The notes under the pieces were generated by a model. It was given only the letters and a program-made list of their open reading frames with translations, ran no database searches and had not been told where the DNA came from. Below are positions 27,672 through 32,264 of a stretch of DNA of 32,264 nt, piece after piece. Numbering within the stretch: position 1 is the stretch's first letter; every line of letters begins with the position of its first letter. The position numbers and the translations under genes are program-made. Origin of the DNA: a bacterium (GTDB taxonomy: Bacteria > Bacteroidota > Ignavibacteria > Kapaibacteriales > UBA2268); assembly GCA_030431515.1 (NCBI GenBank), contig JAUIIX010000038.1, positions 1 through 32,264 of the forward strand. Direction: 5' to 3'.

Positions 27672-27961
27672 TTTACACCTCTAAAATTATTCTGAGTATA
27701 TTCCTCAGCAAGTTGCTTAGCATTCTTTTGAGGTTTGCTTAAAAGCCAGTTGTCAAGCTCATTCCTATCAAAGTAAATTTGTTTTCCATTTGGTTTATAA
27801 AATGGAATTAAATTCCTATGAGTTAATTGATAAAGGTATGTTTTGGATATACCTATATAATTACTTGCCTCACTCATTGTAAGTGCTTTCTTATTGTTTA
27901 AGCTATTATTAATGATAAAGTCTAATTTATCATTTAGCTCATTATACATTGTAGCAGTCAT
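27668..27961 (-). CDS. Excisionase-like MerR-type helix-turn-helix protein
   Basis: 97 aa. Residues 22-70 form an excisionase-family HTH domain: LTMSEASNYIGISKTYLYQL (HTH) followed by HRNLIPFYKPNGKQIYFDR and ELDNWLL (wing). Such proteins bend att DNA during excision or control the int/rep operon. First gene of the operon with a good ribosome binding site (ATAGGAGC, then AATTCAA before ATG on the minus strand). Confidence 0.8.
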   Translation of the reverse strand: MTATMYNELNDKLDFIINNSLNNKKALTMSEASNYIGISKTYLYQLTHRNLIPFYKPNGKQIYFDRNELDNWLLSKPQKNAKQLAEEYTQNNFRGVK

Positions 27962-28347
27962 TTGAATTGCTCCTATATTTGTTTTAAAATATATTTACTC
28001 TTATTAATATTTGGGTAATATTATAAAAAGTGAAATAACTATAAAGCAAAATTAAAAGAAACTAATGACAAAACAAAATTTTGATTATCATAACTTGTTG
28101 ATATATATAAAATTATATTTGTATTTGGAAAATATTATTTTAATTAAAAAAAATAGTTTTTAAATATTAAAAAGAGGTATAATATAGGTAACTTGCATAA
28201 TATATTTAATTATTATGAATTTAGAATAATACATTAAAAATTCTTAATTAATAATAGGAGCATTAATAAAACAGAGTAGTAAATTTAAAATTGTTAGAAT
28301 TGTTGAAAACTTTATTTGTTTTATTCTGTAAAGTGTAATTCCTACTT
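27962..28347. other. Non-coding spacer between xis-like gene and integrase
   Basis: Very AT-rich, 386 bp, no gene. It holds the operon promoter for xis-rep on the minus strand; I see nothing else definite. Confidence 0.5.
28020..28050 (-). promoter_or_regulatory. Candidate promoter of the xis-rep operon
   Basis: On the minus strand TTGCTT (28049-28044), 18-bp spacer, TATAAT (28025-28020), about 60 bp upstream of the ATG at 27961. It is close to the sigma70 consensus. Confidence 0.4.
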
Positions 28348-29403
28348 TTAAATCTCCAAATTAGGAATAGAATTAATAGCATTAACTTTGTTTTCATTGA
28401 TAAGATTAGAATAAATTTCAGTCATAGAGACGCTTGAGTGTCCTAATAACTTTGAAACCGTGTATATATCAACACCACTTGAAAGTAAGATTGTAGCAAA
28501 GGTATGCCTTGAGCAATGGTAAGTAATATGCTTAGTAATTCCAGCCAGTTCACAAATTGCCTTTAATTGATATTCAATAGTTCGCCTTTGCTTAGGTAAA
28601 TTAAATATATAGTCATTCTCTTTGTCTATATCATTTAATATTTTGTTAGCAGTAGCATTTAAAGGTATAGTCTCATATTTGCCAGTTTTCTTAATTTTCA
28701 AGTAAATAGAGTTCCCTCTAATATCATTCCATTGCAAATTTTTTACATCAATCATTCTAAGACCAGTAAAGCAAGAAAAAATAAAAGCTACTTTTGTATG
28801 ATTGAATTTATCTACTTTTGAAAATAAATCTATTTCATTAAATGTTAGATATTCTCTTTTAGTGCTTTCTTTTTTTAACTTCTTAATATGAGTAGTTGGA
28901 TTTTTAGAGATATATTCTTTCTCAATACACCAGTTGAAAAAAGTAAACAGATAACTTATATATTGATTAATAGTAACATTCTTAATTTCTCTATCTTTCA
29001 AATGAATAAAAAAATTATCAATCAATAATTTATCTACACTTTTAATAGATGCACCAGCTCCAACAAAATTTAAGAATACTTGAAAATTATACTTAGCATT
29101 AGCATAAGAATTACTATTTACATATTTCTCTAAATATAAATTTAAAACTTGCTCTACATTGTTATTTCTCTTAATAACTCCAATAGAAACACCATCATTA
29201 ATTTGCTTTTCTCTTTGCTCTCTAATTGATTCAGCTAAAGCAAGGACTTCATAGTCTTTCTTTTTATTTCCAGTAAGTTTTAGAGTGCTTTTCCCATCAA
29301 CAGAATACAAAGTTTCATTTGTTCTTTTCCCATTTTTATAATAGTCCAGCCACAAAGAAAAGCCACCTTTTGATAATTTCCTTTTTCTAAGAATAACACT
29401 CAT
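28348..29403 (-). CDS. Tyrosine recombinase/integrase
   Basis: 351 aa. N-terminal arm-DNA-binding segment (residues 1-60; LSKGGFSLWLDYYKNGKRTN), a SAM-like core-binding domain (about 80-180), then the catalytic domain. The active-site residues are visible: Arg216 in CFTGLRMIDVKNL, Lys239 in IKKTGKYETIPL, His296-x-x-Arg299-His300 in ITYHCSRHTFA, His322 in LLGHSS and the nucleophile Tyr331 in MTEIYSNL. It sits at the right end of the element, reading inward, 158 bp from attR, the usual arrangement for int genes. It should recombine the 24-bp core sites, and AGTTACA repeats near both ends are candidate arm sites. No Shine-Dalgarno is evident. Confidence 0.95.
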   Translation of the reverse strand: MSVILRKRKLSKGGFSLWLDYYKNGKRTNETLYSVDGKSTLKLTGNKKKDYEVLALAESIREQREKQINDGVSIGVIKRNNNVEQVLNLYLEKYVNSNSYANAKYNFQVFLNFVGAGASIKSVDKLLIDNFFIHLKDREIKNVTINQYISYLFTFFNWCIEKEYISKNPTTHIKKLKKESTKREYLTFNEIDLFSKVDKFNHTKVAFIFSCFTGLRMIDVKNLQWNDIRGNSIYLKIKKTGKYETIPLNATANKILNDIDKENDYIFNLPKQRRTIEYQLKAICELAGITKHITYHCSRHTFATILLSSGVDIYTVSKLLGHSSVSMTEIYSNLINENKVNAINSIPNLEI

Positions 29404-29434
29404 ATTTTTTGTATTTTGTTTTAAATATAAAGCA

Positions 29435-29453
29435 AGTTACAAAATGAGTTACA
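29435..29453 (+). repeat. Internal 19-bp repeat, right copy (candidate integrase arm site)
   Basis: AGTTACAAAATGAGTTACA, identical to 25581-25599, located just upstream of int and 108 bp inside attR. Confidence 0.65.
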
Positions 29454-29561
29454 TAATTACAAAAATAATAGTAAAATAAGGATAAAAGAAAAGTAAAGGA
29501 AATGAGTTAAGTCTTTGATATAATATATTTATAGTATATGGTTTTTTTATAGTTTTTTTAT

Positions 29562-29585
29562 ATGTAACAAAATAGACCCTATTGT
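29562..29585 (+). repeat. attR, right attachment site
   Basis: 24 bp identical to 25521-25544; the chromosomal half of regulatory module C resumes here. Confidence 0.8.
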
Positions 29586-29643
29586 GTTTATAGTATATAT
29601 TACATTTACAAATTTTAAAAAATGTTTTTTATTTTTGTATAAT
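29562..29643 (+). promoter_or_regulatory. Dispersed regulatory module, copy C, downstream half
   Basis: The core now has only ATGTAACAAAATAGACCC because the CCACCCC upstream part stayed at the left end of the mobile element. TATAAT at 29638-29643 lies 76 bp after the ATGTAAC. AGGGG at 29687-29691 and an ATG at 29698 follow. This should be the promoter for the small-protein operon. Confidence 0.55.
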
Positions 29644-29697
29644 TGTTCAAATATTATTAAGCAAATTTATTTTTTATATTTATTTTAGGGGTTTTAT

Positions 29698-29934
29698 ATG
29701 ATGAATTGCTTTAAGTATCTAAATAGTTCTAAATCCATATATATATATATGGCGATTGCATTTAATATATTTATATTTGACTCGTCACCAAATTTAGTCG
29801 CTGATGATAAATTAAACTCATTATAAAAACCTGAATCAAAAATTGAAGAATTAACACTTTATATGATTGAATTGAAAAAAGAGAATGAAAAACTAAAAAC
29901 ACAAATATCACAAATTAAAGGAATAAGAAAATGA
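29698..29934 (+). pseudogene. Small exported coiled-coil protein interrupted by an in-frame TAA
   Basis: ATG at 29698 after TAGGGG reads MMNCFKYLNSSKSIYIYMAI, with a hydrophobic segment to about residue 28, then SSPNLVADDKLNSL and TAA at 29824-29826. The same frame continues KPESKIEELTLYMIELKKEN, then EKLKTQISQIKGIRK, to TGA at 29932-29934. The tail is a clear short coiled coil, and its stop overlaps the next ATG by ATGA. Coupling and continued coding bias suggest a 78-residue original gene; an internal ATG at 29863 could still make the tail. The (AT)7 run makes a CC(AT)7GG palindrome at 29735-29752. Confidence 0.5.
29735..29752. repeat. CC(AT)7GG palindrome
   Basis: A perfect 18-bp palindrome containing seven AT units in the hydrophobic segment of the gene at 29698, comparable in place to the (TA)11 at 20677. 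Confidence 0.7.
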
Positions 29935-30482
29935 AAAATCTATTAATATTATCAATGCTAACTATCTTCTTTTTTGCTTGCAAAGATGAAGGAGAAGCTG
30001 GTCCGCAAGAGGAAGAGGTTATTGAAGAAATAATTTATACAGTTTATAAGGAAAATGAAGGTTTTACTTGTGATACTTTGATTTTAAAGAGTGATTCATC
30101 ATTAGTAATATTCAAAACCAGATGTGAAAATAATCCAAATTATATTGAGAAATTTTACAATGAAGATGTATTACATTTTATTGATACACTAGTAAATCGA
30201 CCAGAATTAAAAATTGATTTAAAATATAAATTTGAAGATATCTTTGATTCAACTGCATTAAAATTTTTTTATGATTTACCTGAAAATTCTACACATAATA
30301 TATTTAATTCAATTGTAAATTATAGCTTTAGTATTAAAACTATAACAAACAAACAAGAAAAAATAGTTAATTTCAATTTTAAAAGAAAAAATGAATATGA
30401 TATTATTGATTCTTTGTTATTAAAACTATTTGAAATAAGAGAATATCACGTTTTAAGATTAGCAAATAAATACAAAGGATAA
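29931..30482 (+). CDS. Small lipoprotein, paralogue of the following gene
   Basis: 183 aa. Lipoprotein signal MKNLLILSMLTIFFFACKDE with the lipid-accepting cysteine at residue 17, then an acidic linker (EEEVIEE). The C-terminal two thirds (FYNEDVLHFIDTL, DIFDSTALKFFYDLP, IDSLLLKLFEIREYHVLRLAN) aligns with the product of 30485-30928 in order and spacing. No known family. ATGA overlap with the interrupted gene upstream and a 2-bp gap downstream show a compact operon. Confidence 0.65.
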   Translation: MKNLLILSMLTIFFFACKDEGEAGPQEEEVIEEIIYTVYKENEGFTCDTLILKSDSSLVIFKTRCENNPNYIEKFYNEDVLHFIDTLVNRPELKIDLKYKFEDIFDSTALKFFYDLPENSTHNIFNSIVNYSFSIKTITNKQEKIVNFNFKRKNEYDIIDSLLLKLFEIREYHVLRLANKYKG

Positions 30483-30484
30483 CA

Positions 30485-30928
30485 ATGAATAAATTATTAT
30501 TTTTCGTAATATTTGTTTCCTTTGTTCTAATATTACATTCAAAAGAGACAGTTTTAATAAAATCAAAATACAGTAAAAGTGTAGAATTAGATTCTATTTA
30601 TAAATTTTATAATAAAAATGTTGAGAGTTTTATAGATACTTTAAATGGAAAACAAAATATTTTAAATATTGAAAACGATTTTGATGATATAACAAAGTAT
30701 TTAGATATTGATAGTTTTTTCGAACTTAATGACTCAGTAGCAATTAAATACCCTGGATTTTTTCATTGGAGCATTTTAGTAAGAACTAACAAAAGAGATA
30801 AGAACATTTATGTATATGTTAACCCAACAAGTACAAATATTCTTGTAGAGGATCTAGTTTATCTTTTAGTTAATTTTAATAATTATCATCAAAGACGAAT
30901 TGCTAATTTATTAGGCGGTTGGGAATGA
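30485..30928 (+). CDS. Small exported protein, paralogue of the preceding lipoprotein
   Basis: 147 aa. Signal peptide MNKLLFFVIFVSFVLILHSK without a lipobox. FYNKNVESFIDTL, DFDDITKYLDIDSFFEL and VEDLVYLLVNFNNYHQRRIAN match the preceding lipoprotein, so the two arose by duplication but may now occupy different places (lipid-anchored and soluble). Function unknown. Its stop overlaps the next ATG (ATGA, 30925-30928). Confidence 0.65.
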   Translation: MNKLLFFVIFVSFVLILHSKETVLIKSKYSKSVELDSIYKFYNKNVESFIDTLNGKQNILNIENDFDDITKYLDIDSFFELNDSVAIKYPGFFHWSILVRTNKRDKNIYVYVNPTSTNILVEDLVYLLVNFNNYHQRRIANLLGGWE

Positions 30929-31167
30929 AAACTAACAACATATTAACTCCATTACTATTAATATTTTTGTTTTCACAAGTTAAATCAAATCTATTTAATA
31001 AAATTGATTTTACTTCTGAAAAACAAATTTTATTTGAAAGTTATCTTGATAATGGATATAATCAATTTGAAATTGAAACAAGCAAATATAATACTGGTAC
31101 ATACGTTTATAACGTATTAATTGATGGACAACTTGTAAAGTCAGGTAAATTTATAAAAGTGAAGTAG
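30925..31167 (+). CDS. Minimal signal-peptide plus T9SS-CTD-like protein
   Basis: 80 aa from the ATG at 30925, which overlaps the upstream stop; a TTG two codons earlier is an unlikely start. Signal peptide MKTNNILTPLLLIFLFSQVKS is followed almost at once by a CTD-like end: NQFEIETSKYNTGTYVYNVL, then IDGQLVKSGKFIKVK, the usual final strands of T9SS type A domains. There is hardly any cargo domain between, so it may be a carrier-like or truncated protein. Terminator directly after. Confidence 0.6.
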   Translation: MKTNNILTPLLLIFLFSQVKSNLFNKIDFTSEKQILFESYLDNGYNQFEIETSKYNTGTYVYNVLIDGQLVKSGKFIKVK

Positions 31168-31178
31168 TTTTAATAACT

Positions 31179-31208
31179 AAGACCTTACTATAAAGTAAGG
31201 TCTTTTTT
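31179..31208 (+). terminator. Rho-independent terminator of the small-protein operon
   Basis: Perfect 11-bp stem AAGACCTTACT (31179-31189), loop ATAA, AGTAAGGTCTT (31194-31204), T-run to 31208. Confidence 0.92.
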
Positions 31209-31231
31209 ATAAATTTTAATTAAGGATAATT

Positions 31232-32264
31232 ATGAAAATTTTATTAATTATTGTGTTATTCTCTTATTATTTACAAGCAGAATGGAAAGAGGCTTTTTTT
31301 AAACAAAGTTATGTTCCAATTTCAATTGATTGTGTTGATTCTAATAATTGTTATGCTTTGTTAAATTCTATAAGTACAAAAGACAATGAAGAGACTTTAA
31401 TTTATAAATCTTATAATCAAGGTAAAGATTGGAATGAAATTTATAGATATAATCCATTAGTTAATAATCCAAAGTTTTTATTTTCGCCTTGGTGTGCATC
31501 AGTTCCTAATGGAAATGATTATTTTATTTCTTACTTTGAAAGAGGAACACTAAAAGTAAGCAACGATAGTGCAAAAACATTTAGAATAGTTGACCTAGAA
31601 ACTCCAAGAGAAGTATTATGGATGGATATGTATGATGATAAAATTGGTATGGCTTTTACACCTATTAATAATTACATTACTTATGATGGATGGGAAACTT
31701 GGGAAAAAAGAGATGATTTTTTTAAAATAGAAGATCAAGATAATAAGATATTTGAAGCAAGATCTCCACTTCTAAAAAATGAAGATACATTATTTATACT
31801 TACATCGCAAGGGAAAAGTTCCAGTGTTTTTAGTATTTACTCATTGAAAACCAAAGAAAGTTCACACCATATAATTGATACAACCAATTATGAAAGGGTT
31901 TCATATATTCAAGATTTTTGTTTTATAGATTTAAATACTTTAATTGCTGTTGGAAGCAGGTCTTCAACATTTGGTCAAACATCATACAATTTAATTTACA
32001 AAAGTACTGATAAAGGGAAAACTTGGGAAAAAAAACATGAAAAATGGGAAGGTTTATCGACAGGATATGCTGGTGGATTACAACAAGTATCATTTTATGA
32101 TGATAAAAATGGGGTTGCTGTTGGTCGATGGGCAAATATTTTGCTTACAAATGATGGTGGTGAAACTTGGGTTTATAATGACATCACAGCTTCAATGGAA
32201 GATAGTCCTAAAATGAAAATAGAATGGGCAGGAAGAACTCCAATTATAGGAGCATATAAAGGAG
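31232..32264 (+). CDS. Exported Asp-box beta-propeller protein (3' end outside window)
   Basis: ATG at 31232 after AAGGATAAT; open to the window end, 344 residues visible. Signal peptide MKILLIIVLFSYYLQA. Repeats with Asp-box-like motifs: YNQGKDWNEIYRYN, DGWETWEKRDD, STDKGKTWEKKHEKWEG and TNDGGETWVYND, as in YCF48/BNR propellers. The preceding strand FYDDKNGVAVGRWANILLT is typical of such blades. A T9SS CTD may lie beyond the window. Separated from the small-protein operon by a strong terminator, so it probably has its own promoter or depends on readthrough. Confidence 0.8.
   Translation, partial: MKILLIIVLFSYYLQAEWKEAFFKQSYVPISIDCVDSNNCYALLNSISTKDNEETLIYKSYNQGKDWNEIYRYNPLVNNPKFLFSPWCASVPNGNDYFISYFERGTLKVSNDSAKTFRIVDLETPREVLWMDMYDDKIGMAFTPINNYITYDGWETWEKRDDFFKIEDQDNKIFEARSPLLKNEDTLFILTSQGKSSSVFSIYSLKTKESSHHIIDTTNYERVSYIQDFCFIDLNTLIAVGSRSSTFGQTSYNLIYKSTDKGKTWEKKHEKWEGLSTGYAGGLQQVSFYDDKNGVAVGRWANILLTNDGGETWVYNDITASMEDSPKMKIEWAGRTPIIGAYKG

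Larger units (their letters stand above)
25521..29585. mobile_element. Compact integrated element: int, xis-like HTH, unknown protein, Rep
   Basis: Bounded by an exact 24-bp direct repeat (25521-25544 and 29562-29585) that begins ATGTAACAAAATAGACCC. Inside are a tyrosine integrase next to the right end and a three-gene minus-strand operon (excisionase-like, 154-aa unknown, Rep-like). No conjugation, coat, packaging or resistance gene is visible. The insertion separates a repeated regulatory module whose other two copies (14025, 20493) are uninterrupted, and the right flank matches what should follow the core in those copies. This supports site-specific integration by the encoded integrase. 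Coding content suggests a small integrative plasmid, a filamentous-phage relative or a satellite that replicates by rolling circle after excision. Confidence 0.85.

Noticed and set aside
25521-29585. tRNA gene as the integration target
   Set aside because: No tRNA-like cloverleaf or acceptor sequence is seen at either 24-bp repeat; the target matches the dispersed regulatory core.
25521-29585. Complete prophage
   Set aside because: No coat, portal, terminase, Zot or lysis genes; only int, HTH, unknown and Rep.

Overview
The window is an AT-rich chromosomal segment from a member of the Bacteroidota/FCB group. The evidence is a large SprA gene (the outer-membrane translocon of the type IX secretion system, T9SS), several secreted beta-propeller proteins ending in T9SS-type C-terminal sorting domains (CTDs), a CRTAC1-like VCBS/ASPIC protein, and a gene order and style reminiscent of Kapabacteria/Ignavibacteria-like lineages. 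That finer placement is an inference and is not proven by the sequence.

Layout. (1) 1-5874: SprA, with its 5' end outside the window. (2) 5875-6346: a gene-free stretch of REP-like repeats and a nested palindrome. (3) 6347-9055: an SBBP beta-propeller/T9SS-CTD gene broken by one in-frame TAG, then a thioredoxin-fold lipoprotein. (4) 13819-9056, minus strand: a tight housekeeping operon acpS-murG-small membrane protein-purC-ZnuA-like protein-MFS transporter. The ZnuA-like protein has lost its usual metal-binding histidines. (5) 14-15.8 kb: a decayed T9SS-CTD gene and a divergent aspartokinase-like gene. (6) 15.8-20.3 kb: a 1193-aa VCBS/ASPIC protein and a barrel-like outer-membrane protein whose signal-peptide codons coincide with a strong terminator hairpin. 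(7) 20.5-23.8 kb: a leader with a TA microsatellite, a 14-cysteine secreted protein, and a 726-aa Asp-box beta-propeller with a T9SS CTD. (8) 25416-23866: a COG2509-type FAD-dependent dehydrogenase. (9) 25521-29585: a compact 4.1-kb integrated element bounded by 24-bp direct repeats. It encodes a tyrosine integrase, an excisionase-like HTH protein, an unknown protein and a phage/plasmid Rep-like protein. (10) 29.7-31.2 kb: a translationally coupled operon of small exported proteins, including two apparent paralogues. (11) 31232-end: another exported beta-propeller gene, cut by the window.

The most unusual signal is a dispersed non-coding module present three times in the same orientation (cores at 14025, 20493 and 25513). 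It has an identical 20-nt core, ACCCCAAAATGTAACAAAAT, followed 75-78 bp later by a TATAAT box, and it lies upstream of exported-protein genes or their remnants. The 4.1-kb element has integrated exactly into the core of one copy and separated its upstream half from its TATAAT half. The other two copies act as natural empty sites for comparison. In two copies the module leads, about 60 bp after TATAAT, to a short ORF with a TA/AT microsatellite near its start. This suggests a regulated and possibly phase-variable family of small exported proteins.

Functionally, the window couples the T9SS channel (SprA) with several likely cargo genes. Three of the small or secreted genes carry single in-frame stops while the frame stays open beyond them, so this accessory gene set is either decaying or switching.
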